A stretch of 58,024 bases of DNA from Bacteroidota bacterium (GTDB lineage Bacteria > Bacteroidota > Bacteroidia > Chitinophagales > Saprospiraceae). The stretch spans positions 1 to 58,024 of the forward strand of contig JASBVF010000019.1 of the NCBI GenBank assembly GCA_030147525.1, read 5' to 3'. A program made the position numbers and the translations under genes. Positions 15,570 through 24,991 of this stretch are shown here, in pieces. Numbering within the stretch: the stretch's first letter is position 1; every line of letters starts with the position of its first letter. The notes under the pieces are model-generated. The model was not told where the DNA came from. It made no database searches and saw only the letters and a program-made list of their open reading frames with translations.

Positions 15570-17660
15570 ATGATTGTAATTCAAGTATTCAGGGCTTTAC
15601 ATTTTTTCAAAATACTTTTCTTTGGGTATAAAGGATTGAAAATCAGGCTATCAGCCCGCTTTCCGGCCAGTATTCATTGTACATTAATGTTCCTCCTTTT
15701 CTCAGCGGCAGGTATAGCACAATCCGGCGATTCAGAGCCGCTGAAAATCAAACCCACTCCCGACAATTTCGAGCGGGTGATGGCGATCAAAAACCCGACC
15801 ACCAGGCAGGTCGATTCGATTATACAACTCAGCATCGAGTACAGCTATACCAACCAGGATTCCTGTATCATACTGGGCGTGCGTTCCGTCGAAATCAGCA
15901 AAAACCATCCTGACCGTTCGATTCATGCCAAGGCATTGCTGGAGCTGGGCGACACTTACCGCATTTTCGGCAACCGGGAAGAAGGGACGAAGCTGATCAG
16001 GGAAGGGCGGGCGATTTATGAGTCGCTAAAAAATACCAATCAGCTGGCTTATGCCGATAATAAACTGGGAGCTTTAAGCCTGGATGCCGGCGATTATGAA
16101 AAAGCCCTGGAGTATTTCCTGAGGGCGTTGAATACCTGGGAAAAACTGAAAGATTCGTCCAACCTGGTCAACCCCTGCATCAATATCGGGCACGTATTCT
16201 GGATACTCAAACGGTATGGTAAATCAGACGAGTACAACGAAAAAGCTTTGAAGCTCGCTGAAATCCGCCAGGAAGACCGCCCTAAAATGTACGTGCTGAA
16301 CAACCAGTCGCTCAACTACAAAGCAACCGCCGATGACTACGTCAACCGGGCCGATACTGCCCTTAATGCGGCCGTGCTCAGGGATTCGGCATTGCTGTTT
16401 TATAAAATATCGAGTGAAAAACTGGAACAGACGCTGGAACTGGCAGAAAAACTGAACGACAAGCAGTCCATCATCCGGGTGTTGATCAACATGGCTGATA
16501 TCAAAGACGAACTGGGCGAACACCGGGAGGCCATCCGGATCAACAAAGAAGCGGAGCTGCTTACACAAGCTCTCGGCGATCCCATTCTGATGGTTTTAAT
16601 CAAAAGAAACATGGCGGAAGCTTACCGGCATGCCGGTCAATACAATTTATCGGTAAAATATGGCAACGAAGGGCTGCAGCTGGCCCGGACACATGCACTC
16701 GAAGGCTACGAGCAAGGCATCAACGAACAGCTTTATCCCACCTACAAAGCCATGGGGCTCTACGAGAAAGCGCTGGAAACGCACGAGTCCATGCTGGTTT
16801 ACATGAAAAAGAACAACAGCATCGACTTCAACAAGGCCATAACCGAAGTGGAAGAGAAGTACCAGAATGCGCAGAAGCAGCGCAAAATACTGGAGCAGAA
16901 AAACAGCATACTGGAGCTGGAATCCGCCAAGGCAAGCGTCGAAAAACAACGGAATATGTTCATCGGAGGAAGTCTGTTCCTGGCGATCGCCGGATTTTTT
17001 GGTTTCAAGATAAACCAGGTCCGGAAGGAGCGAAATGAAAAAAGGGCTTTTGCGGAAGCCCTGATTTTTGCCCAGGAGGAAGAGCGCAAACGCATTTCCC
17101 GAGACCTGCACGACGGGATCGGGCAGTCGTTGCTCTTGCTTAAAAAGCAGCTCGACAACACCGGCGCCAATGTTTTGGAGAATCAAAAGCTGATCAGCGA
17201 AACCCTGGAGGAAGTCCGGACGATCTCCAGAGACCTGCATCCGTTCCAGCTGGAAAAGTTCGGCCTTACGCTCGTCATACAGGACACCGTCCAGCGTATT
17301 GCCGGCTCCACCAATATTTTTATCACCAAAAGCGTCGACAACATCGACGGACAGCTTCCGGAAAAAGCGGAGATCCACCTGTTCAGGACCATTCAGGAGG
17401 CCCTGAACAATATCGTGAAGCATTCGGGGGCCACGGCTGCACAGTTGGCGGTAACTTCCAAACCGGAAGAAATTCAGGTGGTCGTGCAGGACAACGGTAA
17501 GGGGTTTGATTATGAACTGAAGATGGTGAAATCCAAAAGCCTGGGGCTGCATACCATGTTCGAACGCATCGCCGCCATCGGGGGTAAACTGAAGATCAGT
17601 CCCGGCAAGCCGGGGGGGACGGTTGTTACGATGACGATACCGAGGGGCAGTAGGCAGTAG
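15570..17660 (+). CDS. TPR-domain sensor histidine kinase (HisKA_3/NarX-like)
   Basis: The N-terminus has a hydrophobic export segment (about 38-50, MFLLFSAAGIAQS). The true start could be this ATG at 15570 or a later one. Several TPRs follow (about 90-420), then a coiled coil and membrane segment (about 465-485). The cytoplasmic part has a HisKA_3 domain with phosphoacceptor H514 (ISRDLHDGIGQ), the typical RDLHP motif, and an HATPase domain with EALNNIVKHS (N box) and DNGKGFD (G1). It is predicted to autophosphorylate in response to a periplasmic cue and pass phosphate to the regulator encoded 73 bp downstream. Confidence 0.88.
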   Translation: MIVIQVFRALHFFKILFFGYKGLKIRLSARFPASIHCTLMFLLFSAAGIAQSGDSEPLKIKPTPDNFERVMAIKNPTTRQVDSIIQLSIEYSYTNQDSCIILGVRSVEISKNHPDRSIHAKALLELGDTYRIFGNREEGTKLIREGRAIYESLKNTNQLAYADNKLGALSLDAGDYEKALEYFLRALNTWEKLKDSSNLVNPCINIGHVFWILKRYGKSDEYNEKALKLAEIRQEDRPKMYVLNNQSLNYKATADDYVNRADTALNAAVLRDSALLFYKISSEKLEQTLELAEKLNDKQSIIRVLINMADIKDELGEHREAIRINKEAELLTQALGDPILMVLIKRNMAEAYRHAGQYNLSVKYGNEGLQLARTHALEGYEQGINEQLYPTYKAMGLYEKALETHESMLVYMKKNNSIDFNKAITEVEEKYQNAQKQRKILEQKNSILELESAKASVEKQRNMFIGGSLFLAIAGFFGFKINQVRKERNEKRAFAEALIFAQEEERKRISRDLHDGIGQSLLLLKKQLDNTGANVLENQKLISETLEEVRTISRDLHPFQLEKFGLTLVIQDTVQRIAGSTNIFITKSVDNIDGQLPEKAEIHLFRTIQEALNNIVKHSGATAAQLAVTSKPEEIQVVVQDNGKGFDYELKMVKSKSLGLHTMFERIAAIGGKLKISPGKPGGTVVTMTIPRGSRQ

Positions 17661-17695
17661 GCAGTAGGCCGGTAGGCGAGTAGGCCGGTAGGTAA
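17647..17695. repeat. GTAGGC-type short repeat run
   Basis: Successive copies of GCAGTAGGC, GGTAGGCGA and GTAGGCCGGTAGG lie between the kinase and regulator genes. The first copies overlap the kinase stop codon. The same words form both arms of a long inverted repeat at 37247-37505. Confidence 0.6.
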
Positions 17696-17733
17696 TCCCC
17701 TGATTCAAAAAAAAAATATCAAAATATCTCTTC

Positions 17734-18387
17734 ATGTCCATCCGAGTTTTCAATGCTGACGATCATCCCATGCTGTGCAAAGGAATTACCGACCTGCTGG
17801 TTGAAACGGCGGGGCTGGAGTGGGCCGGGAGTGCAGCCGATGGCCGGGAAGCGTTGGAAAAAATCCGGCAGTTGGTGCCCGACGTGGCTTTGCTGGATAT
17901 TGAAATGCCGCACCTGACAGGGCTGGAAGTTGCGAAAACACTGATAGCTGAAGGAATTACCACCCGGTTCGTCCTGCTGACGCTCTACAAAGATGAAGCC
18001 CTGCTGAACAATGCCATTGAGATGGGCATCAAAGGCTACCTGCTGAAAGAGAGCAGCGAGAAAGAAATCCTCGACTGCATACACGCCGTCCACAGCGGCC
18101 AGGCGTATGTGAACGCAAGCCTCACGCAATACCTGATCCGGCACAGAATGCAGGAAAACAACATCTTGAGCCAACTCTCCGAGCGTGAAATCGATATCCT
18201 CAAGTTGATCGCCATGCAAAAATCCACGGCTGAAATCGCCGGGATGATGTTCATCAGTCCCAAAACGGTCTCCAGCCACCGCACCAACATCAGTAAAAAG
18301 CTGAATCTGCCCGGCGAACAAAACGGTTTGCTGAAATGGGCCCTTGGGAACAGGGAGTTGTTGCTGAGAGGCGGCGGGGGAAAATAG
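17734..18387 (+). CDS. NarL/FixJ-family response regulator
   Basis: A 217-residue two-domain regulator. The receiver domain (about 1-120) has acidic pocket D9/D10, phosphoacceptor D55 (LLDIEMP), a conserved Thr-like position in LLTLY and a Lys in YLLKES. The C-terminal LuxR-type HTH (about 150-205) reads LSEREIDILKLIAMQKSTAE, then MMFISPKTVSSHRTNISKKL. It is the partner of the upstream TPR histidine kinase and probably activates target promoters when phosphorylated. The targets are unknown, and no dyad is obvious nearby. Confidence 0.9.
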   Translation: MSIRVFNADDHPMLCKGITDLLVETAGLEWAGSAADGREALEKIRQLVPDVALLDIEMPHLTGLEVAKTLIAEGITTRFVLLTLYKDEALLNNAIEMGIKGYLLKESSEKEILDCIHAVHSGQAYVNASLTQYLIRHRMQENNILSQLSEREIDILKLIAMQKSTAEIAGMMFISPKTVSSHRTNISKKLNLPGEQNGLLKWALGNRELLLRGGGGK

Positions 18388-18497
18388 GACCGGAAGCACC
18401 CATGGCGTTTAAAAACAGCTCACCCGGACACAGCGCCAATGCGCTCAGGTTTACATCTTTTTTATAGGTTTTCAACGACAACTACTGCGGCTAAAAT

Positions 18498-18505
18498 TAT
18501 CTTTG
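18498..18505 (+). promoter_or_regulatory. Possible -7 box (TATCTTTG) for the CorC-like gene
   Basis: It fits TAnnTTTG and lies about 85 bp before the 18591 start. No good -33 TTG is present, so this is weak. Confidence 0.3.
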
Positions 18506-18590
18506 CAGGTGGAAAACAACAGCCTTGCAGTTCATACACCGGCATTTTTTTAACTTCACTTTTCATTTCGTTTAAACTAAAACCAACCGC

Positions 18591-19877
18591 TTGGAATTTC
18601 TCATCATTATCCTCTTCAACCTGATCAACGGCGTTTTTGCCCTGTCGGAAATCGCCCTGGTGTCAGTCAAAAAACAGCACATGGTTCAGTTAGCAGAAAA
18701 GGGGAACTCCAAAGCGAAGACCGTCCTCGAACTGCTGAAAAACCCGGAAGGATTCCTCTCGGCTGTACAGATCGGCATCACCCTCATCGGCATCGTGTCG
18801 GGGGTGTACGGCGGCGCCACGCTTACCGACAAATTCCGTCCTTACGTAGAGCAGATCGAACTGCTGCAACCCTACGCCCATACCATCGCCTACGTGCTGG
18901 TGGTGGCCATCATCACCTACCTGTCGATCGTTATCGGGGAATTGATTCCCAAGACCCTGGCCATAAAATACGCCGAGTCGGTGGCCCTGTCAATTGCCGG
19001 GTTTATCCGGCTGTTCAGCCGCATTGTCAGCCCGTTTGTCTGGTTGCTGTCAGCATCCACCATGCTGGTTTTTAAAATATTCGGCATCAGGGAGACGACC
19101 GAGGAAATGATGACCGAAGACGATCTGCGCTATGCCATCAAGACCGCTGGCAAACAGGGCTTGTTTGACAAAGATGAAAGTGAAATTCACCAGAAGATAC
19201 TGTCGTTCGGCGGGGTCCGTGCCAAAACGCTGATGACTCACCGCCTGCATGTGGAGTGGGTGGACGTGAATAAACCCGTTGAGGTGATCGAACAGATGCT
19301 CCGCAATAGCCACCGCACCCGTTTTCCGGCCTGCGAAGACACATACGACAAGGTGCTGGGCTACCTCCATGCCCGTGATTTTTTTGCCATGAAAACCCAA
19401 CCGGATTTTCAGTTGCGCAACATCCTGCGTGAACCGGTCATCGTACCCGAAAACCAATACGCCATCGACGTGCTGCAACGGTTCAGGAAAAACCGCTGCT
19501 ATTTCGGCATCGTCACCGACGAATTCGGCGCTTTCGAAGGCGTTCTCACCCTGCACGACATCTCCGAAGCCCTCGTGGGCGATCTCCCGGATGTGGACGA
19601 AGAGTCAGACGGTATCGATCAGCGGGAAGACGGCTCCCTGCTGCTCAGCGGCAGCGTACTTATTTCCGATCTTAATAATTTCCTGAAAAAGAGCGATTTC
19701 ATCCCGGAGAGCAGCCCGTTTTACAGTACGTTGGCCGGTTTTATTTTTCATAAAATGGAAAACATGCCCGCTACCGGTGATCATCTGGAATACAAAGGCT
19801 ACAAATTGGAGGTAGTGGACATGGATGGCGCAAGAATCGATAAAGTGTTGATGGTGAAATTACCTGAGGAGCAATGA
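18591..19877 (+). CDS. CNNM/CorC-family membrane protein with CBS pair (DUF21-CBS-CorC_HlyC)
   Basis: A TTG start at 18591 is forced because an in-frame TAA lies at about 18573 and the protein begins with the family N-terminus (EFLIIILFNLINGVFALSEI). The DUF21 domain (about 1-180) has four membrane segments with the SEIALVS and IGELIPKTLA motifs. Two CBS domains (about 205-330) and a C-terminal CorC_HlyC transporter-associated domain (about 345-425) follow. Members are linked to Mg2+ or Co2+ handling (CorB/CorC type), with CBS domains binding adenine nucleotides. Length (428) is normal. The next gene encodes a secreted heptad protein. Confidence 0.87.
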   Translation: MEFLIIILFNLINGVFALSEIALVSVKKQHMVQLAEKGNSKAKTVLELLKNPEGFLSAVQIGITLIGIVSGVYGGATLTDKFRPYVEQIELLQPYAHTIAYVLVVAIITYLSIVIGELIPKTLAIKYAESVALSIAGFIRLFSRIVSPFVWLLSASTMLVFKIFGIRETTEEMMTEDDLRYAIKTAGKQGLFDKDESEIHQKILSFGGVRAKTLMTHRLHVEWVDVNKPVEVIEQMLRNSHRTRFPACEDTYDKVLGYLHARDFFAMKTQPDFQLRNILREPVIVPENQYAIDVLQRFRKNRCYFGIVTDEFGAFEGVLTLHDISEALVGDLPDVDEESDGIDQREDGSLLLSGSVLISDLNNFLKKSDFIPESSPFYSTLAGFIFHKMENMPATGDHLEYKGYKLEVVDMDGARIDKVLMVKLPEEQ

Positions 19878-19993
19878 CTCATGTTTTGACAGATTGCTCC
19901 GGCAGTACTGTAAGGTCTTTGCAACCTTGCCATTGCAGAATTGTCTCTGCCTGCAGTAACCAATTTTATTTTTCATCAAAAAAAATCTTCTTT

Positions 19994-20596
19994 ATGAAAA
20001 CTATCTTTTTGTTCGCAATCACAGCCTTGCTCTCCCTGCCGTTTCTGACCGCCGCACAATCCTCTGCGGACGACCTGACGATGGCAGCTCTTTCCGATAA
20101 AATGGAAAACCTCGGCCAGGAAATGGAAAAACTAGGCGTCGTGATGGAAGGCTACGGCCAGGAAATGGAGCGCTATGGACAGCAACTTGAAGAAACCCAG
20201 GGCAAGGCGCCCGAAGCCCAGAAAAAAATGCAAGAACTGGGCGATAAAATGAAAATCCTGGGCGATGAAATGGGCTCACTCGGTGATGAAATGGGACAGT
20301 ACGGCAAACGCATGGGCGAACTGCACCGCCAGATGATGAACTGGTTTTTCTACGAACTGAAAAAGGATGGCCTCATTCAGTCGCTCAACGGCAATGCCCG
20401 CGTTATTTTCGATGAAAAAGGCCTGGACGTGGATGGCAAAAAAGCCTCTGACGAAATGTTCAGAAAATACAAATCCGGTCTCGAAAAATACTGGGGAAAA
20501 TCCCTGAAACCTGATTTCACTTTCTTTTTTAAAGGTACTTTGAAAGAAAAAAATGGCAACATCGAAACGAATGGAAGTATGAATATGGATTTTTAA
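19994..20596 (+). CDS. Secreted heptad-repeat protein
   Basis: The ATG at 19994 gives a signal peptide (MKTIFLFAITALLSLPFLTAAQ) in a 200-residue protein. An earlier in-frame start would add a long non-signal extension. Residues 25-125 are a run of Gly/Met-rich heptads (LGQEMEKLG, YGQEMERYG, LGDEMGSLG), predicted as a periplasmic coiled coil or amphipathic rod. The C-terminal 75 residues form a charged beta/alpha domain. Proteins of this kind appear in Bacteroidota, sometimes with sensor or peptidase genes. No function can be assigned. Confidence 0.75.
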   Translation: MKTIFLFAITALLSLPFLTAAQSSADDLTMAALSDKMENLGQEMEKLGVVMEGYGQEMERYGQQLEETQGKAPEAQKKMQELGDKMKILGDEMGSLGDEMGQYGKRMGELHRQMMNWFFYELKKDGLIQSLNGNARVIFDEKGLDVDGKKASDEMFRKYKSGLEKYWGKSLKPDFTFFFKGTLKEKNGNIETNGSMNMDF

Positions 20597-20602
20597 GGGA
20601 TG

Positions 20603-20644
20603 AGGGATTAGGGATGAAACTGCGCCAGGTCATCCCTAATCCCT
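20603..20644. terminator. Perfect 15-bp hairpin between convergent genes
   Basis: AGGGATTAGGGATGA (20603-20617) pairs exactly with TCATCCCTAATCCCT (20630-20644) around a 12-nt loop. It lies between the ends of the heptad-protein and GH2-GH53 genes and could stop both transcripts, although there is no long T run. Confidence 0.6.
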
Positions 20645-20648
20645 GAAT

Positions 20649-23600
20649 TCAATCTTTCAAATACTGCTTGTAAAACTCATCGTACATCTTCAAAAAATCA
20701 TTCGAATTCCCATCCCGGTCAAACACCGATTCCCAAGTATTCAGCGGCTCCCAGATGCAGGTTCCTTTTCCCTTGCCGTCCGGCAACTCGAAGGCGATTT
20801 TGTGAACTTCTGACTTTTTTGCCGAGTATTCCACCACGATCACATCCTTGCCATAGCGGCGCACGAGGTCGTGTAGGTTGTCCCGAAGGTCGTCAAGCGT
20901 ACCGTGCCACTTGGGGTAATACGACTCGCCAATCACGTCGAAATGCACGCCCCGTTTCACCATGTTATCGATGAAAAACACCGACTCGTCATTTTGCCCT
21001 CCGAGGGCCACGTGCAGCATCATCACTACGGTTGGGTCAACAGCCTTTACAGCGGCGGTACCGGCGTTGATGAGTTGAGCGAGGCTGTCGGGGTGGCTTA
21101 CGCTGCCCTCCGGCCAGACGATGCCGTGGTTGATCTCGTTGCCGATCTGCACCATGTCGGGCGTGGTGCCTTGTTTTTTCAAAGCTGTCATCACCTCGTG
21201 CGTGTAGTCGTAGAGGGCTTTTTTCAAATCCTCAAATCCGAGTCCTTCCCAGGCTTTGGGTTTGTACTGTTTGCCCGGGTCGGCCCAGTAGTCGGAGTAG
21301 TGGAAATCAAGCAGTAGTTTCATACCGGCGGCTTTCACCCGTTTGGCCATGTCGAGGGTGTGTTGCAGGTCGCAGAAGCCCTTGCCGGGCGAGTAGCCGT
21401 TTTCGAGACTGGGATTGTGAAAAATGCGCAGCCGCACGTAGTTGAAGCCGTGGTCTTTTAAAATCTGAATGGCGTCTTTTTCCACGCCGTTGTCCTTGAA
21501 TTTGAGGCCCCGGTCTTCCAGTTGGGGCAAAAATGAAATGTCAGCGCCGATCATTTTATCCACCTTGCGGGGTTTGGCGGCTTCGCCTTTCAGCCGGTAT
21601 TTTTCATCGAAATTCACTGACCCCACGCTGCCCGGCCCAACGGTGATGATGTCGGTGGAGCCTTTCCACAGGTTCGGCGAAGTCGCTTCGAATTTGATGA
21701 TGCCCGGCGTTTTGCCCGCCTGCACGATCACCTGGCATTTGCCGTTGAAAAGGCTGCGCTGCCAGCGGCCGTCGGCGCATTTGTCCGGCTCGTGACTGGA
21801 CGGGTCGCCATTGCCCACGCCGATGATTTTACCGTCGCCCACGATGTGGAACTGGATCAAATTATTGGCATTCGGCACCTCTCGTCCTTCCCGGTCGAAA
21901 ACTTGTACGTTGATGACGGTGGCGTCCTGCCCGTCGGCGAGCATGGTGGTTTTGTACGGGGTGAGCACGACCTCGGTGGGTGTGCCGGTCGTTTCGACGT
22001 AGGCGGTGAGTTTTTTACCTTTTTTAAACGCCACTGCCTCCAGCCTGCCGGGCTGGTACTCGACCTTCCACTTCAGGTGGCGGTGGCGGGGCATATCCTT
22101 TTTGCCGAGGCTTTTTCCGTTTAAAAAAAGCTCCACGTCGTCAGCGTTGGTGTTGACCCAGACGTCGATGCTGTCGCCCCGGCGATCCATCCAGTTCCAG
22201 TGAGGCGTGATGTGCAGCACGTCCTTGTCCGTCCACCAGGATTGGTAGTAGTAGTAAATGTTTTTCGGAAAACCGCACATGTCCATGATGCCGAAGTGCG
22301 AATTGATGTTAGGCCATGAGAACGGCGTCGGCTCGCCCCGATAGTCGAGGCCGGTCCAGACGTAGCCGCCGAGCCAGAAGTCGTTCTCTGCCGCCAGTGT
22401 CCACCACTCTTCGGCGGTGCTGGCCCACCACGGGGCGCTGATGTCCTGGTCGGGCAGGTAGCCCCGGATGCTGTCCCGCTCGTACTGTCCACGAGTGGTT
22501 ACCGTGCTGCCCATCTCCGTGCCGATAATCGGCTGGCCGGGGTGGTCACGGTGGTAGTCGGCCACGGCAAATTGCCGGTAGTTGAAGCTTCGCACAGGGA
22601 TGACTTCGTTGATGCCTTTGAAAACATTCGGCAAGTCGGCGGCATAGGTGCTCGTTCGGGTGGGGTCGAGTTGCTTTTGTTTTTTCAACATCGTTTCAGC
22701 GATGCGTTTACCGGTGGGCGTGGTATGTACCCAGCCCTCCTCGTTGCCGATGCTCCACATAAAAACACAGGTGCGGCTGCGGTCCCGGCGGAGCAGACGC
22801 TCGAACTGGTCCATGTACTCCGGGCTGCTGTTGAGCAGGCGGGTTTCATCCATCACCAACATGCCGAGGCTGTCGCAGGCGTCGAGCAGTTCGGGCGTGG
22901 GCGGGTTGTGGCTGGTGCGGTAGGAGTTGACACCGAGGTTTTTCAACAAACGAATGCGGTAAAATTGCAGGTAATCGGGCAGTGCGCTGCCTACCCCGGC
23001 GTGATCCTGGTGGCAGTTGACGCCCTGGAGTTTGACGTGTTTTCCATTCAAAAAAACGCCGTTCGTCTTCACCTCCACCGTGCGGATGCCGAAACGGAGC
23101 ACCTGCTTGTCGATCAGCTTGCCGCCCGATTTCACCTCGACGTGGAGGCGGTAGAGGTAGGGATCGTCGAGCGTCCACAGGCGTGGGTTTTCAAATGAAA
23201 TATCGTGATAGGTTTTGCCTTCTTTCAAAACATCGACAAAAACCGTCCTGGTCAGCGGCTTGCCTACCGTCTTGCCATTCCGGTCGGTCAGGTATACCTC
23301 GACGTTGAAGTTGCCCGAGGCATCCCCGTCATTTTCCAGCGTGGTTTCGACGGAGACGGTGGCCTTTTTACCCTCCACTTTCGAGTAAGCGAAAATGCCT
23401 TCGTGGGCGATGTGCGTTTGATCGAAAACATTCAGCCAGACGTGCCGGTAAATGCCCGCCCCTTCGTAAAACCAGCCCTCGTACTGCGTCGCATCCACCC
23501 GCACGACAAGTACGTTTTCCTCGCCGTATTTGATGAAATCAGTCACGTCATACGCCACGCCCATGTAGCCGCTCTGGTTGTTGCCCATGTAGAGGCCGTT

Positions 23601-24050
23601 GAGCCAGAACTCCGCATCCCTGAAAACCCCGTCGAATTGCAACTCGAAGCGCCGGCCCTCGTCCGCCGCATCCACCGTGAAGCGCTTGCGGTACCAGCCG
23701 ATGCTCGTCTCCGGGAACTTCCCGCCGACGGGCTTGTAGCCATGCGACATGACCTGCGGGTGCGGATCGTACACGAATGGCAGTTCCCCCGCCCAGTCGT
23801 GGGGCAGGTCGAGTGAACGCCACAGGCTGTCGTTGAAACGGGGGTCGATGGCTGTGCCGCCTGCCTCGGCGGCTTTTTTGAAAATGGTCTCGATGCCGTA
23901 GTTAAAATCTTTTTCCGGGTTTTGTGCATGGCCGAAGTGGAATTTCCAGCCGTCGTCGAAGTTGAGGTGTTGGCGGGGAGCAGCGTTTTGCCCAAGGGAA
24001 TAGTTGCAGAAAAGTAGCAGGGACAGCAGTGTTTGCAGGAACCATTTCAT
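20649..24050 (-). CDS. Secreted GH2 beta-galactosidase fused to GH53 endo-beta-1,4-galactanase
   Basis: This 1133-residue exported enzyme (signal peptide about 1-20) combines two glycoside hydrolases. Residues about 25-610 are a GH2 enzyme (sugar-binding, Ig-like and TIM-barrel parts) with acid/base E437 (SIGNEE) and nucleophile E512 (GTEMGS). Residues about 620-810 are beta-sandwich domains of the GH2 C-terminal kind. Residues about 830-1130 are a GH53 barrel with acid/base E972 (QIGNEI) and nucleophile E1074 (VVEYSAK). The pair would cut beta-1,4-galactan side chains of pectin internally and release galactose from the fragments. No T9SS tail, SusC/D pair or regulator lies nearby. Regional codon use looks like the neighbours. 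Confidence 0.9.
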   Translation of the reverse strand: MKWFLQTLLSLLLFCNYSLGQNAAPRQHLNFDDGWKFHFGHAQNPEKDFNYGIETIFKKAAEAGGTAIDPRFNDSLWRSLDLPHDWAGELPFVYDPHPQVMSHGYKPVGGKFPETSIGWYRKRFTVDAADEGRRFELQFDGVFRDAEFWLNGLYMGNNQSGYMGVAYDVTDFIKYGEENVLVVRVDATQYEGWFYEGAGIYRHVWLNVFDQTHIAHEGIFAYSKVEGKKATVSVETTLENDGDASGNFNVEVYLTDRNGKTVGKPLTRTVFVDVLKEGKTYHDISFENPRLWTLDDPYLYRLHVEVKSGGKLIDKQVLRFGIRTVEVKTNGVFLNGKHVKLQGVNCHQDHAGVGSALPDYLQFYRIRLLKNLGVNSYRTSHNPPTPELLDACDSLGMLVMDETRLLNSSPEYMDQFERLLRRDRSRTCVFMWSIGNEEGWVHTTPTGKRIAETMLKKQKQLDPTRTSTYAADLPNVFKGINEVIPVRSFNYRQFAVADYHRDHPGQPIIGTEMGSTVTTRGQYERDSIRGYLPDQDISAPWWASTAEEWWTLAAENDFWLGGYVWTGLDYRGEPTPFSWPNINSHFGIMDMCGFPKNIYYYYQSWWTDKDVLHITPHWNWMDRRGDSIDVWVNTNADDVELFLNGKSLGKKDMPRHRHLKWKVEYQPGRLEAVAFKKGKKLTAYVETTGTPTEVVLTPYKTTMLADGQDATVINVQVFDREGREVPNANNLIQFHIVGDGKIIGVGNGDPSSHEPDKCADGRWQRSLFNGKCQVIVQAGKTPGIIKFEATSPNLWKGSTDIITVGPGSVGSVNFDEKYRLKGEAAKPRKVDKMIGADISFLPQLEDRGLKFKDNGVEKDAIQILKDHGFNYVRLRIFHNPSLENGYSPGKGFCDLQHTLDMAKRVKAAGMKLLLDFHYSDYWADPGKQYKPKAWEGLGFEDLKKALYDYTHEVMTALKKQGTTPDMVQIGNEINHGIVWPEGSVSHPDSLAQLINAGTAAVKAVDPTVVMMLHVALGGQNDESVFFIDNMVKRGVHFDVIGESYYPKWHGTLDDLRDNLHDLVRRYGKDVIVVEYSAKKSEVHKIAFELPDGKGKGTCIWEPLNTWESVFDRDGNSNDFLKMYDEFYKQYLKD

Positions 24051-24125
24051 GTTTTTGATTTTTGAGGGGGCAAATTAAACATCCTGGCTGAAATGGGAGG
24101 GGGGGACTTTTGCAGTGATGTCCAA

Positions 24126-24158
24126 AGATCTGTTAGCACTTCAAGTGCTAACAGGTCT
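24126..24158. repeat. REP-like palindrome 1 (CTGTTAGCACTT...AAGTGCTAACAG)
   Basis: A 33-nt near-perfect palindrome with arms AGATCTGTTAGCACTT and AAGTGCTAACAGGTCT. It lies 17 bp beyond the stop of the RAYT transposase gene. Confidence 0.85.
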
Positions 24159-24175
24159 AAGTTTAACCATTCCTA

Positions 24176-24922
24176 TTATTCCAACAACAACTGCTGATTC
24201 AGCATTGCCAGCTCGCTTTGCCGGTGGGAGTGGAGAAAAGCATCCTTATCAGCAAACCAAAATTTCAAAAATTCTATATCGCAGATGTCCAGAGACCTGT
24301 TAGCACTCGAAGTGCTAACAGGTCTAAGTTCAGCATTCAAAGTGCTAACAGCACTTGCCCTATCCAACCCACACAAAATTTCCCGGTACGAGCTGTATTC
24401 CCACTCCTCGAACGCTGCACAAAAACCATGATGCAATGGATTGCGGTGAATATAGCACAGCAGCCATCCGAAATAAGCCTCGTCGTCCACCAGGACTCTT
24501 TTGAATGGCAGGGAAAATAGCTTCCCGCTGCGTTCCACTGCTTTATTGATAGCACGGGAATAGCCCCCGAAGAAATCCGCAAACTGTTTCGAAATAGCAA
24601 GGCTTATAGCATCATCAAAGGCAACATGTTCTGTTGTCGAGATGTCATTCCCAGTCCGCACTCCTGGCGGCGGAGAGGGGAAGCGCTTGGGAAAGGCCTG
24701 GTGCAGTTGTGTGTAGTCCCTGAAACGAAGCATTATATGAAAATGATTAGGCATCAGGCACCATGCGTAGGTATCGGATATGGGTGAAATGTACTCCTTG
24801 TATTTCTTGAGGAAATAAGGATAATTCCTGGCCTCCGGGAAAATGTCTTCTCCATTGTTTCCCCTGTTGAAAATGTGGTAGGTCAGACCACTTTTTAACG
24901 GCGGGAAATAGTCTTCTTTCAT
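24176..24922 (-). CDS. REP-associated tyrosine transposase (RAYT, Y1/HUH family)
   Basis: A 248-residue Y1-type HUH endonuclease. The HUH pair is H60-F61-H62 (PNHFHIML), and the likely catalytic tyrosine is Y121 in YSRAINKAVER, followed by the family's LFSLPFKR and YIHRNPLHHG motifs. RAYTs are domesticated relatives of IS200/IS605 transposases that cut at REP palindromes. Here REP-like palindromes lie on both sides, and one is inside the gene: residues 200-210 (RPVSTSSANRS) are encoded by a palindrome, and residues 191-198 by a partial copy. The C-terminal tail beyond the core therefore seems to have been extended by REP sequence. Confidence 0.88.
   Translation of the reverse strand: MKEDYFPPLKSGLTYHIFNRGNNGEDIFPEARNYPYFLKKYKEYISPISDTYAWCLMPNHFHIMLRFRDYTQLHQAFPKRFPSPPPGVRTGNDISTTEHVAFDDAISLAISKQFADFFGGYSRAINKAVERSGKLFSLPFKRVLVDDEAYFGWLLCYIHRNPLHHGFCAAFEEWEYSSYREILCGLDRASAVSTLNAELRPVSTSSANRSLDICDIEFLKFWFADKDAFLHSHRQSELAMLNQQLLLE
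24293..24356. repeat. REP-like palindrome 2 inside the RAYT gene, plus partial copy
   Basis: 24293-24325 is a full palindrome (AGACCTGTTAGCACTC...AGTGCTAACAGGTCT). 24332-24356 holds a partial copy in which AGTGCT-AAC-AGCACT forms a smaller dyad. Both are translated as part of the transposase C-terminus. Confidence 0.8.
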
Positions 24923-24945
24923 AGTAGTTGTTTTTAGGTCGTTTT

Positions 24946-24978
24946 AGACCTGTTAGCACTTTAAGTGCTAACAGGTCT
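24946..24978. repeat. REP-like palindrome 3 upstream of RAYT
   Basis: A perfect palindrome of the same family (AGACCTGTTAGCACTT/AAGTGCTAACAGGTCT), starting 23 bp upstream of the transposase start and ending 13 bp before the next gene's stop. Confidence 0.85.
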
Positions 24979-24991
24979 TATGGTCTTAAGC

